From positions 1 through 6,680 of the forward strand of contig DFBF01000192.1 in assembly GCA_002367285.1 (NCBI GenBank): a stretch of 6,680 bases of DNA, in the 5' to 3' direction. Shown here in pieces: positions 1 to 6,532 of the stretch (position 1 is the first letter of the stretch; each line of letters begins with the position of its first letter). Below the pieces are notes generated by a model. The model ran no database searches. It was not told where the DNA came from and worked only from the letters and a program-made list of their open reading frames with translations. This DNA comes from Rhodobacteraceae bacterium UBA3087 (GTDB lineage Bacteria > Pseudomonadota > Alphaproteobacteria > Rhodobacterales > Rhodobacteraceae). The translations under genes and the position numbers were made by a program.

Positions 1-173
1 CCGCGCTCAGCCCCCCCGTATACGGATCGCGCCCGGGAGGAACCATCGGGAGGGGGCAGCACCTCGCCGTACAGGCTGCTTTGATCAGTCTATATGATCA
101 TCGGTGGTTGAGCATCTATGTTGTCTGATAACGTCGCCCGACGCTTGTCACATTTTTCCATTTCACGTCGAAA
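1..173. other. Region downstream of res, no supported gene
   Basis: This stretch between the left edge and the end of res holds no gene I can support. The left 80 bases are GC-rich and open in several frames. On the plus strand a frame runs from the edge to a TGA at 82-84. On the minus strand a frame starting at a GTG near 60 runs off the edge. Both have mostly G/C third positions (about 70-75%), so a convergent gene end or a gene start cut by the edge is possible, but neither peptide is recognisable. Bases 80-173 are AT-richer. They contain two TGATCA palindromes 13 bp apart (82-87 and 95-100) and a short GTCG/CGAC stem near 132-144. No T-tract follows that stem in the direction of res transcription, so it is not a convincing terminator. 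Confidence 0.5.
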
Positions 174-2720
174 CTACTGAATTAGAACCATATCCTCGAT
201 TTCGAACGGTCCGTTACTGAATATGCGGTTGTAGGACTGGTTCCAGACTGCCTTGAGGAAAACGCCCTCGGCTTCGCGAAACGACCAGAACACTTTTTTG
301 TATTCGCTATGCTCAGATCGGATTTTCAGGGCATTGCTGTCGGAATGCAGCCGCCCGGTCTCACCATCATCCTTGATCTCGACAAGCGCGATGCTGTCCT
401 TGGTCCGTCGCCCGTTGATGCCCACCACGAAATCGGGAAAGAACCGCTTACCTGTCGGCAGGATCAAGCGCGTTGCCCATTTTTCGCTTTCGGCATTGCG
501 CAACCACCATTTGATACGTCCGCTGTCGTCGCTGTCCAGCATCTCGGCAAACGCCCGCTCTGGCTTGTTGTACCGCCCGATGAAGGCCCCGTATGCCCCT
601 TTAAGGGCCTTGGGCGCATCCTTGGCCCCAAACTGCTCGGTCGGGATCGGCTCGTTGCTTTCCAGCCGTATGTGGTGGCCTTGGGCGATGCGCACCGCTT
701 CTTTCAGCGATTGCGGCTGCCGCAGGATCGCAAGGTTTATCGTGCGGCGAATGTCGCGGGGGCTGGCCGCGATCCCTTCTTTTTCGCACAGCCGCGCCAG
801 TTCACCTTCAATGGCCGCCCGAATGCGCCGGGGGTCGATCCCATCGTTGAACATCAACTGCGCTTGCGCCTGTTCCGCGATCCGGGCCGCTGACATCCTG
901 ACGCTGAGGTTACGCTGATCCGTCTGCCCCGCGTTGAACAAGTCGCGCATGGACAGTTCCGCGTTGCTGTTGACGGCCAGCAACATGGCGGTCATCGGTA
1001 CCATGCGGCAAAACTCGCGGGCAATTTGCGGGCAAAGATCACCCTCGATATCGAACAGGTTGGGAAGCTCTTCACGCACCAGCGCAGGTGGAATATCCAA
1101 ATCCGTGCGCAGCGCATACTTGATCTGATGGTCCTGCGGTGCCGCTTGCGGAGGTGTGACACGCGGCGACAGAACATCCGGGAGGTCGGGAAACAGGGGC
1201 GGCGTGGCGGGTGCGGAAAAGCCTTCGACAGCATCCAGCGCGCTTCGCTGGCGCTCGGCAGAGACCGTGGTCGCGTTCGGGTTCAGCAACCCCATCGAAA
1301 CCTGCCGTTCGATCCGGTCGGGCTGTGTTTCCCCATCCAGCGATTGTACAGGCGGCGGGGGCAGCGGCGTAGCCCCATAGCTTTCGGCGGCGCGTTCGTC
1401 ATTGCCCAACACGTTTACATCCAGCGTATCGGTCAGAACCGCAATGCCTTCGCGCACGGCTTTCAGGTCGGCGGCGGCTTCATCCAGCCCGCCTTGCACA
1501 TCGGGGTCAGCCAGGAAAACATACCCCCGGTCCAGCAGGGGTTCGGTGCCGTGCAGGGGGCGCACCAGCGGATGCACCCGCATGATCCGGCCCACGATTT
1601 GCAAGCCAAAATCCCGCCCGCGCGAGGGGCGCACCGAAACCAATGTCCATGCGCGCGGCGCGTCAAATCCGGTGGCCACGGCCAGTTTGAACACCAGCAC
1701 TTCGATCTCGGGATCATATGCCAGCGTGTGAAAGGCCGGGTCAGGTTCGCCAGAGGTATGCACCGCAATCGCCTTGGCGGGCACCCCGATCTCGATCAGC
1801 CGCTCCTTGACCCGCGCCACCGGGTCTTCCTGACCCTCCTGCTGGTCCTCAACTTGCACAAGCATCAACGGGGTCACGCTGATCCCCTTTTCGGCAAGCC
1901 TGTCCTTGATGAAGGAATGTTGCGACCAGCCTGCCGTCAGGGTGGCCACTTCGGTATCGATCAAGGCGCGGTCTTCTTCCTTGAGGCGCAGCACGCCAAC
2001 CATCAGGCCGATCTTGTTCAACCCGGCCTTGACCACGGCGTCACGGGCCACGGTCACGCGGCTGGCCACCTTCAACCCGGCGTCACGCTCGAATTTTTCC
2101 AGTTTCGCATCGTTCGGGGTCGCGGTGGCAAGGATGGTAAAATCCGGCGACAGCACGTTCAGGAAAAACTCTGCCGTGGCCGCCGCGCCCGAGCCGAAAT
2201 TCAGATGCGCCTCATCGATCACCACGCCGATGCGAAAGCCCCGCTCGCGCAATTCGGCAATCATGCTGTCCACGGACAGGGACGCCTCCTTGTCGGTGCG
2301 CACCTTGCGGCTGGCCTTTTTCAGCACCGCGACCGAGGCCCATGTCTGCACATAGACATCGCCGTCGCGGGCGGCGCTTGCCTCGCGGTCGGCGTAGACG
2401 TCACGCTGACGCAGACCGGCGCATTGCGCGATCAGCGCGCTGCGGGTCTGGGTGACAAGCCCGGCATAGGGGGCAAACCAGAACCAGACGGTCTTGGTGT
2501 CCAACTGGCCGCGCACCGCTTCCAACGTGCGGCCCAAAATCAGGGTCTTGCCCGATCCGGTGGGCGCTTGCAGCAAGGTCACGCCCAACTCGCGCGAAAT
2601 CCGGGTGCGGTGTTCAGGTTCGCGCGTGTGCAGGGTCGAGACGGTGCGCAGCGTCTCGGACATCGCATCGACGGCCCTTTGCTGATAGGGGGCCAGCGAC
2701 AGGCGGAAATCGGCGCTCAC
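174..2720 (-). CDS. res: Type III restriction enzyme, Res subunit (helicase-nuclease)
   Basis: This 848-aa protein is the motor and nuclease of a Type III restriction system. It acts in the cytoplasm with Mod, hydrolysing ATP and cutting foreign DNA away from unmethylated target sites. The N-terminal superfamily 2 helicase core shows Walker A (APTGSGKT, residues 52-59), a DEAH box (169-172), motif III (ATATP, 198-202), a motif V-like segment (VATGFDAPRA, about 347-356) and motif VI (QIVGRIMR, 374-381). A proline-rich linker (about 450-530) leads to the C-terminal half. A PD-(D/E)xK nuclease sits at the end, with an ERAFAEML segment (721-728), FPDF (761-764, Asp763) and VEIK (780-783, Glu781 and Lys783). 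The GTG start overlaps the mod stop as GTGA, and GGGGAGG lies 8 nt upstream. At 848 aa it is somewhat shorter than the classical Res subunits (over 900 aa), but all motifs are present and the frame is unbroken, so it should be active. The last 100 or so codons are less GC-rich than the helicase part. An orphan DEAH helicase-nuclease is unlikely given mod next door. Confidence 0.93.
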   Translation of the reverse strand: MSADFRLSLAPYQQRAVDAMSETLRTVSTLHTREPEHRTRISRELGVTLLQAPTGSGKTLILGRTLEAVRGQLDTKTVWFWFAPYAGLVTQTRSALIAQCAGLRQRDVYADREASAARDGDVYVQTWASVAVLKKASRKVRTDKEASLSVDSMIAELRERGFRIGVVIDEAHLNFGSGAAATAEFFLNVLSPDFTILATATPNDAKLEKFERDAGLKVASRVTVARDAVVKAGLNKIGLMVGVLRLKEEDRALIDTEVATLTAGWSQHSFIKDRLAEKGISVTPLMLVQVEDQQEGQEDPVARVKERLIEIGVPAKAIAVHTSGEPDPAFHTLAYDPEIEVLVFKLAVATGFDAPRAWTLVSVRPSRGRDFGLQIVGRIMRVHPLVRPLHGTEPLLDRGYVFLADPDVQGGLDEAAADLKAVREGIAVLTDTLDVNVLGNDERAAESYGATPLPPPPVQSLDGETQPDRIERQVSMGLLNPNATTVSAERQRSALDAVEGFSAPATPPLFPDLPDVLSPRVTPPQAAPQDHQIKYALRTDLDIPPALVREELPNLFDIEGDLCPQIAREFCRMVPMTAMLLAVNSNAELSMRDLFNAGQTDQRNLSVRMSAARIAEQAQAQLMFNDGIDPRRIRAAIEGELARLCEKEGIAASPRDIRRTINLAILRQPQSLKEAVRIAQGHHIRLESNEPIPTEQFGAKDAPKALKGAYGAFIGRYNKPERAFAEMLDSDDSGRIKWWLRNAESEKWATRLILPTGKRFFPDFVVGINGRRTKDSIALVEIKDDGETGRLHSDSNALKIRSEHSEYKKVFWSFREAEGVFLKAVWNQSYNRIFSNGPFEIEDMVLIQ

Positions 2721-4516
2721 TGGCGGAACCTCCCCACCAGTTCACTGCGGACCGAGCGCACGTCAAGCGCATCGCCCAACAGGGTGGTGATCTGCCCCGG
2801 TGCCCAGGCATAGACAAAGGCGTTTTCGCGGCGCGCGATCACGCCGCGCAGGTGGTCGATCAGGTCGGCGCCGACTTGATCCGCGAAAATCAGGGTTTGC
2901 TGGTCGGTCTTGTGTTCCTGCCACGGTGTATCGGTCAGCTGCGTCATCGGCAGGCGGTGCAGCGTTTCCAAGGCCGCCCAAACCTCGGCAGGCGCAAGGT
3001 CTTGGTCGAGGTCTTCAAACTCGATCTCGCGGCAGCGCAGATAGGCAAAGTCGGCGGCAAGGTCTGCGAATTTCTTGTCGTCCGAGGCATTCAGGCGGCG
3101 GATGCGTTCCGCCGTCACGTCGCGGCACAGGTTCTTGTCCGGTTCATTGGTCGTCGCCTCGGTGGACGACACCATGATGAAGCGCCGATCCCCGCCATCC
3201 TCGGCGTTCAACTCCATTACCGCTTGGGCGGTGGTTGCGGACCCCGCGAAGAAATCGAGCACGATGTCGCCGGGGCCAGTGGACTGCCGAACCAGTTCGC
3301 GGATCAGAGACACGGGCTTGGCATAATTGAACGCTTTCGCGCCGAATACGGCCTTGATGTCCTTGGCGGCCTCATCGTTTGTCCCGACCACAAGAGCATT
3401 CGCGCCTTCTGTGACTGTTTCACCTTCTGACCGGGGGGTGATCCACGACGAAAGGGGTTGCCTCAGGTTCCTCAAATCCTTCTTGTAGCGTTTGAACGCA
3501 GGGGTGCCGTAACCAATCCTCTTTCCAACCCAGAAGTCGAAGTCGGGCAAATCTGGCCGGATCATCGGTGCCCGCCCAGACTGAGGAAGCTCCCCTTTCT
3601 CGAATGCGGCTTCAAGGTCATTGCGCGTTTCAAAGACCCTGAACTCTGGGTTCTCCGGGAAACGAATATGCCCTGCCTCGATCCAGTCCTCCATAAATCG
3701 AGTTCTGGCTGACTTTGAACGCGATTTGCTCGGGTAAACCCAAACTCGGTTTGGGTTGGGTGGATACCATACATCGCTCGCTTCATCGTGCAGCGGGTAA
3801 TACAAGTTGGGTCGTTCTCGATAGTCAAACCCCAAGGTCAAATCGCTTAAGCGAAACCAGTCATCCCTGGCAGCATCGAAAAACTTATACATGTCATAGG
3901 TCTTTTCATTTCCGGTGAACCGGAAACCGTCTTTTCCATAGATTAGGACGTGCTCATGATCCGAGCTAAGGAACGCTCGATGGTCAGCGTTGGACCCTTG
4001 CCGCGTTCGCCATGCGAACGACCCCAGCCGCATTCCCGGCATGGCCTCGTCCATCAGCAATTCCAGTTTGGCCCGCTGATCGTCATTGATCGACACAAGG
4101 ATCACCCCATCCTCCGCCAGCAAATCCCGCGCCAGTGTCAAGCGGCGGAACAGGAACTCCAGCCATGTCGAATGGAAATAGGCGTCTTCGGGGTTGGCGT
4201 AATGGTCGTTATAGACCCAATCCTTGGCCCCGGTGTTATAGGGCGGGTCGATGTAGATGCATTTGATCTGCCCCGCCATCGTCATCCGCAGCCAGCGCAG
4301 GGCATCATAGTTGTCGCCCTCGATCAACATGTTCCGCCACGGCGCTGCCTTGTCCGACAGGTCGGGGATGATCGTCGCCGCCACGAAATTGGCATCCACG
4401 GCGTTGTCCGCCTCGATCTCGTCCCGCTCCCAGACCAGCCCCAGCTTCTTGGTGCGGTCCCGCTTTTTCAGCAGTTCGATCAACTGCTCGCGGGGAAGAT
4501 CATCATACTTGCTCAT
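2717..4516 (-). CDS. mod: Type III restriction-modification adenine methyltransferase, Mod subunit
   Basis: This 599-aa protein transfers a methyl group from S-adenosylmethionine to the N6 of adenine in the host's target sequence. It also supplies target recognition for the Mod-Res complex. The motif order is that of beta-class enzymes. MLIEGDNYDAL (63-73) comes first, then the catalytic motif IV DPPYNTGAKDW (90-100) and LAEDGVILVSIND (133-145). A long variable target-recognition region follows (roughly 165-395). Next are the motif X-like KPVSLIREL (400-408) and the SAM-binding motif I DFFAGSATTAQAV (421-433). The C-terminal 150 residues match the style of Mod proteins that contact Res. Length is usual for the family. 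The ATG at 4514-4516 has only a modest GGAAC-type ribosome site. The stop overlaps the res start by 4 nt, giving a two-gene operon. Codons about 186-285 are much less GC-rich than the rest, which fits an exchanged recognition domain. No simple-sequence repeat for phase variation was seen. The target sequence cannot be read from the protein. Confidence 0.95.
   Translation of the reverse strand: MSKYDDLPREQLIELLKKRDRTKKLGLVWERDEIEADNAVDANFVAATIIPDLSDKAAPWRNMLIEGDNYDALRWLRMTMAGQIKCIYIDPPYNTGAKDWVYNDHYANPEDAYFHSTWLEFLFRRLTLARDLLAEDGVILVSINDDQRAKLELLMDEAMPGMRLGSFAWRTRQGSNADHRAFLSSDHEHVLIYGKDGFRFTGNEKTYDMYKFFDAARDDWFRLSDLTLGFDYRERPNLYYPLHDEASDVWYPPNPNRVWVYPSKSRSKSARTRFMEDWIEAGHIRFPENPEFRVFETRNDLEAAFEKGELPQSGRAPMIRPDLPDFDFWVGKRIGYGTPAFKRYKKDLRNLRQPLSSWITPRSEGETVTEGANALVVGTNDEAAKDIKAVFGAKAFNYAKPVSLIRELVRQSTGPGDIVLDFFAGSATTAQAVMELNAEDGGDRRFIMVSSTEATTNEPDKNLCRDVTAERIRRLNASDDKKFADLAADFAYLRCREIEFEDLDQDLAPAEVWAALETLHRLPMTQLTDTPWQEHKTDQQTLIFADQVGADLIDHLRGVIARRENAFVYAWAPGQITTLLGDALDVRSVRSELVGRFRQ
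2729..2735 (-). promoter_or_regulatory. Ribosome binding site deciding the res GTG start
   Basis: On the minus strand GGGGAGG lies 8 nt before the GTG at 2718-2720, inside the last codons of mod. It is the strongest Shine-Dalgarno in the window. It supports GTG as the true start and suggests that res is translated both by coupling to mod and on its own. Confidence 0.75.
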
Positions 4517-4532
4517 ACCCTGTTCCGTCTTC

Positions 4533-4559
4533 TTGGGGCACGAGAGCGCCCGCGCCCAA
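4533..4559. repeat. Imperfect inverted repeat close to the mod start
   Basis: TTGGG (4533-4537) and CCCAA (4555-4559) pair, with an inner extension of three more pairs after a bulge. In the mod mRNA this hairpin would end about 17 nt before the ATG, next to the weak ribosome site, and could lower translation. This is a reading by eye with no computed energy. Confidence 0.25.
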
Positions 4560-4571
4560 ATTTCTTGTGTG

Positions 4572-4595
4572 GCGGGTAGAACTTCTCCCTACCGC
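4572..4595. repeat. Imperfect inverted repeat upstream of mod
   Basis: The arms GCGGGTAG (4572-4579) and CTACCGC (4589-4595) can pair over 7 bp with one bulged base around a 9-nt loop. It lies between the candidate mod promoter and the mod start. No T-tract follows on either strand, so it is better read as a possible leader hairpin or operator than as a terminator. Confidence 0.35.
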
Positions 4596-4607
4596 GCAAT
4601 TTCCTCA

Positions 4608-4636
4608 GCGATACACCACAGTCGCCAGCGCCTCAA
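4608..4636 (-). promoter_or_regulatory. Weak candidate promoter for mod-res
   Basis: Read on the minus strand, TTGAGG (4631-4636) and TATCGC (4608-4613) are separated by 17 bp. They would place a transcript start about 85 nt upstream of the mod ATG. Each box matches the housekeeping sigma consensus only partly, and several other weak pairs could be drawn in this gap. Confidence 0.25.
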
Positions 4637-4699
4637 CGCCAACCGCTATTTCTGCAAGTCCGTTTTCCCGTCGCTTTGCCTACTCTTTCAAGGCATGTT

Positions 4700-5392
4700 T
4701 TAATACACGCTCATGATCTCACCGGTATCCAGCTGTTTGACGTAATCGACCGCGCTGCCATTCCAGTGGTAGGCGAAATGCGCCCCCTGTGCGGGGATCG
4801 GAACCACATCCGGCCAGAATGTGGCGATGCAGTTGCCGCCCGCAAACCTGACGCTGGGCCAAGTTATGCCGTCGGCGCCCGCCGCGCGGCGCTGGGCACC
4901 GAAGACCTGAGAGGCGGCATAATCATCCGGGTGCAGCAGGTCGTCCATCCCGGTGACATCGTCAAATTCGGCATCGACAGACCCGATCAACTCGCGGAAC
5001 TGCGATGTCCAGCCGGGAGCTTCCTTTGTTGCCAGCATGGTTTTCGTATGGTGATGGATGGTTTCGGCTATCGCCACCTCTGTGCTGTCGCCCGCGTAAT
5101 ACAGGCCGAACGTCCCATCGGTGAACCGCCCCGGCCGCAACGGCGAGCAGTGGACGAAGGGGGCCATGGCCCAGCTTGCGCCAGGCCCTGCGACGCGCCG
5201 GGCCACCGGCACCTTTGCCAGATCGCCGATGCTGTCGCGGATGCGTGGGTTGAACTTGGCCTCGGCTGAGGCCAGCGCCTCCCAATCCGCCGGATCAGCG
5301 ATGTCCTCGAACAGGTCAATCGGCGGATAGATCGAGCGGATGATCCGGGCGCTGCGCGGCCAGATCACGCGACGCACCGGCGCTGTTACCAT
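4700..5392 (-). CDS. RES-domain toxin of a RES-Xre toxin-antitoxin pair
   Basis: This 230-aa protein has the RES fold. Characterised relatives (MbcT, ParT and other RES toxins) have an ADP-ribosyltransferase-like active site. They either degrade NAD+ or ADP-ribosylate a host protein, stopping growth. The family's spaced residues are present: Arg89 (GRF), Tyr99 (LYYAGD), Glu110 (VAIAE) and Ser180 (WPSVRFAGGN). The R-x9-Y-x10-E spacing is that of active members, so the toxin looks intact. There is no signal peptide or membrane segment, so it should act in the cytoplasm. The ATG overlaps the antitoxin stop by 7 nt (ATGGTAA) and has no strong Shine-Dalgarno, so translation is probably coupled to the antitoxin. 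Length is normal or slightly long for the family. Whether it consumes NAD+ or modifies a protein cannot be told from the sequence. Confidence 0.9.
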   Translation of the reverse strand: MVTAPVRRVIWPRSARIIRSIYPPIDLFEDIADPADWEALASAEAKFNPRIRDSIGDLAKVPVARRVAGPGASWAMAPFVHCSPLRPGRFTDGTFGLYYAGDSTEVAIAETIHHHTKTMLATKEAPGWTSQFRELIGSVDAEFDDVTGMDDLLHPDDYAASQVFGAQRRAAGADGITWPSVRFAGGNCIATFWPDVVPIPAQGAHFAYHWNGSAVDYVKQLDTGEIMSVY

Positions 5393-5799
5393 GCGCCGCG
5401 CTCGGCGTCCAGATAACTGCGCAGATCGATCAGATCAGTGATCTCGCCGCGCATCATGATGTCGAGCGCACTTTGGCCGCCAAGGTTGGCATTGGGTTTG
5501 CGGATCCACGCGTAGCCGCGCGCCGCATCGCTGAAGAGATATCGCAGGCCCTTGTGGATCCCCATCAGGATGGCCATGCGCGCCCGCAGATCGCGGTCGA
5601 TCCGGCCGATGCTGCCGTCTTTCCAGCGCGCCCATGTGCGCTGGGCCATGTCGCCCAGCAGGGTGCGGGCCTCGATATCGCTGAGTTGCCAGGCGCGGAA
5701 CAGGTTCACCGTGGTGCGCGCGAGGGCGGCCGCCTCCTCGTCCGTGATGGCGGGTAGGTCCGGTCGGGACGCGGTGGGTTCGATTGTGGCAAACTGCAT
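5386..5799 (-). CDS. Xre/MbcA/ParS-type antitoxin of the RES toxin
   Basis: This antitoxin, 137 aa from the chosen start, neutralises the RES toxin encoded just downstream. In studied family members the C-terminal domain reaches into the toxin's active site, and the N-terminal helix-turn-helix represses the operon. Here residues 25-75 are predicted helices with a DNA-binding character (around NLFRAWQLSDIEARTLLGD and TWARWKDG). Residues 78-137 match the MbcA/ParS/Xre toxin-binding domain (GLRYLF, WIRKPN, LGGQSALDIMMRGE, and a terminal YLDAERGAW). I start at the ATG at 5797-5799 because AGGAG lies 7 nt upstream. A GTG seven codons further up (5818-5820) lies within the promoter-like AT-rich segment and has no ribosome site. 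Antitoxin-first order and a 7-nt overlap with the toxin are typical of the family. Confidence 0.9.
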   Translation of the reverse strand: MQFATIEPTASRPDLPAITDEEAAALARTTVNLFRAWQLSDIEARTLLGDMAQRTWARWKDGSIGRIDRDLRARMAILMGIHKGLRYLFSDAARGYAWIRKPNANLGGQSALDIMMRGEITDLIDLRSYLDAERGAW

Positions 5800-5806
5800 G
5801 GCAAAT

Positions 5807-5811
5807 CTCCT
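5807..5811 (-). promoter_or_regulatory. Ribosome binding site of the antitoxin gene
   Basis: AGGAG on the minus strand, 7 nt before the ATG at 5797-5799. It decides the start in favour of the 137-aa product over the 144-aa one. Confidence 0.75.
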
Positions 5812-5819
5812 GTGACACA

Positions 5820-5857
5820 CATATATAGATTATGTGCCATTTGACAAGATGCCATTT
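5820..5857 (-). promoter_or_regulatory. Candidate promoter and autoregulatory operator of the toxin-antitoxin operon
   Basis: The gap 5800-5878 is AT-rich against its surroundings. On the minus strand TTGTCA (5842-5847) and TATATG (5820-5825) are 16 bp apart, the best -35/-10 pair seen. TAATCT (5827-5832) is an alternative -10 that would need a poorer -35 further upstream. The first reading leaves a very short leader before AGGAG, so the exact boxes are uncertain. Two direct repeats (next entry) flank or overlap the -35, where an Xre-type repressor would block transcription. Confidence 0.5.
5835..5857. repeat. Pair of 8-bp direct repeats in the antitoxin promoter
   Basis: TGCCATTT occurs at 5835-5842 and again at 5850-5857, a 15-bp period. 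The -35-like TTGTCA (read on the minus strand) lies between the copies and overlaps the first by one base. A 9-bp palindrome TGTGACACA follows at 5811-5819. Repeats in this position are the expected binding sites of the antitoxin's helix-turn-helix, though no protein contact can be shown here. Confidence 0.55.
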
Positions 5858-5878
5858 CCAGAGAGACCGCTGCTACAA

Positions 5879-6532
5879 TCACCGCCATGGCCGCACCTTC
5901 GGCATCGCCGCCGTCACCTCAACATCTCGCAGCATCTGCCCCGCCACCAGCCCATCGCGCACCCAGTCGAGCGCCTGCCACCAATCCTCGTAGCCGCGCC
6001 GTGCGGAGGCGATCTGTTCCGGATGCGGCCGCCAGGTGACCGGGCAGGCCAGAACATCGACTGTCCGCCATTTGCCCCGGGTCAGCACCCGTTCGGAGCC
6101 CACAACTTCCGTCACGGCCCGAACACCGTGCTGATTTTGCCGCGTCTCGACCGGCACACAGCGGGGAACAACGCCGGGCATCCAGTCGGGCGTCAGCCCG
6201 GCGCGGGCCAGTTCGGCCACGCGGATTGCCATGCGGATGCCGCCCAGACTGTCGGGCATTGCGGCGACGGTGGCGGCAATCACCTCTGCATCCGCGTGGG
6301 TGTAGCTGCCCATCTTGTGCTGGCCGCCGTCGACCTTGCAGCCCAGCGCAGCACGCTGCATCAGGACATACTCCAGGCCAAATCCGAAGCCTTCCTCGAC
6401 CACGTCCTTTGGTTGGGGCAATTCCAACTGTGCCTTTTCCACCCGGAACGCCCATTCCAGCGCTGCCTGCACGCCCAGCGCGCGTTTCACCTTTGCGCCA
6501 CCGGCACGACCGATCCGTCCCTGCATGCTCAT
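5879..6532 (-). CDS. Conserved-looking protein of unknown function, 217 aa
   Basis: I do not recognise a named family. The protein is soluble, with no signal peptide or membrane segment. The N-terminus is basic and Gly-rich (QGRIGRAGGAKVKRALG, 4-20). A middle stretch includes GCKVDGGQHKMGSYTHADAEVIA (split across 64-86). The C-terminal half is Trp- and Arg-rich, with VPRCVPVETRQNQHGVRAV (122-140), a RGKWRTVDVLACPVTW segment (152-167) and a helical YEDWWQALDWVRDGL (181-195). Cys125 and Cys163 with nearby His residues could be structural, but no zinc-finger spacing is evident. The ATG at 6530-6532 overlaps the previous gene's stop (ATGA) and has GAAGGA 8 nt upstream, so the start is well supported. 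It is co-transcribed with the partial gene to its right and ends 79 nt before the antitoxin start. Codon use matches the GC-rich neighbours. A phage- or mobile-element-associated role is a guess from the compact, overlapping arrangement only. Confidence 0.8.
   Translation of the reverse strand: MSMQGRIGRAGGAKVKRALGVQAALEWAFRVEKAQLELPQPKDVVEEGFGFGLEYVLMQRAALGCKVDGGQHKMGSYTHADAEVIAATVAAMPDSLGGIRMAIRVAELARAGLTPDWMPGVVPRCVPVETRQNQHGVRAVTEVVGSERVLTRGKWRTVDVLACPVTWRPHPEQIASARRGYEDWWQALDWVRDGLVAGQMLRDVEVTAAMPKVRPWR

Larger units (their letters stand above)
4517..4699. other. Intergenic region between the RES toxin gene and mod
   Basis: This 183-bp gap holds no convincing gene. On the minus strand a 17-codon open stretch (about 4590-4640, ending in TAG) is too short and has no ribosome site. 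It contains two imperfect inverted repeats and one weak promoter-like pair, entered separately. A third small inverted repeat (4677-4695, 5-bp arms TGCCT/AGGCA) lies just after the toxin stop but has no T-run on the minus strand. The gap suggests that mod-res can be transcribed independently of the toxin-antitoxin pair. Confidence 0.5.

Noticed and set aside
132..144. Small GC-rich stem after res as an intrinsic terminator
   Set aside because: Only 4-5 pairs with a tight loop, and no T-tract downstream on the minus strand.
1026..2813. A 595-codon open frame on the plus strand, antisense to res
   Set aside because: It mirrors res, which has every helicase and nuclease motif. The plus-strand product is a His/Gln/Arg/Gly-rich string with no recognisable domain, as expected of the antisense frame of a GC-rich gene.
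2717..4516. Phase variation of mod through simple-sequence repeats
   Set aside because: No tandem tetra- or pentanucleotide repeats or long homopolymers were seen within mod. The C7 run at 11-17 is outside any supported gene.
4677..4695. Inverted repeat TGCCT/AGGCA just after the toxin stop, as a terminator
   Set aside because: The stem is only 5 bp, and on the minus strand, where the toxin is transcribed, no T-run follows. The TGTTTT run lies on the plus-strand side, where no gene ends.
4676..5269. A 197-codon open frame on the plus strand across the RES toxin gene
   Set aside because: It is antisense to a gene with intact RES active-site residues, has no convincing ribosome site, and shows no domain character.
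5386..5820. Longer antitoxin starting at the GTG at 5818-5820
   Set aside because: The GTG lies in or next to the -10-like AT-rich segment and has no ribosome site, while the internal ATG has AGGAG at ideal spacing.
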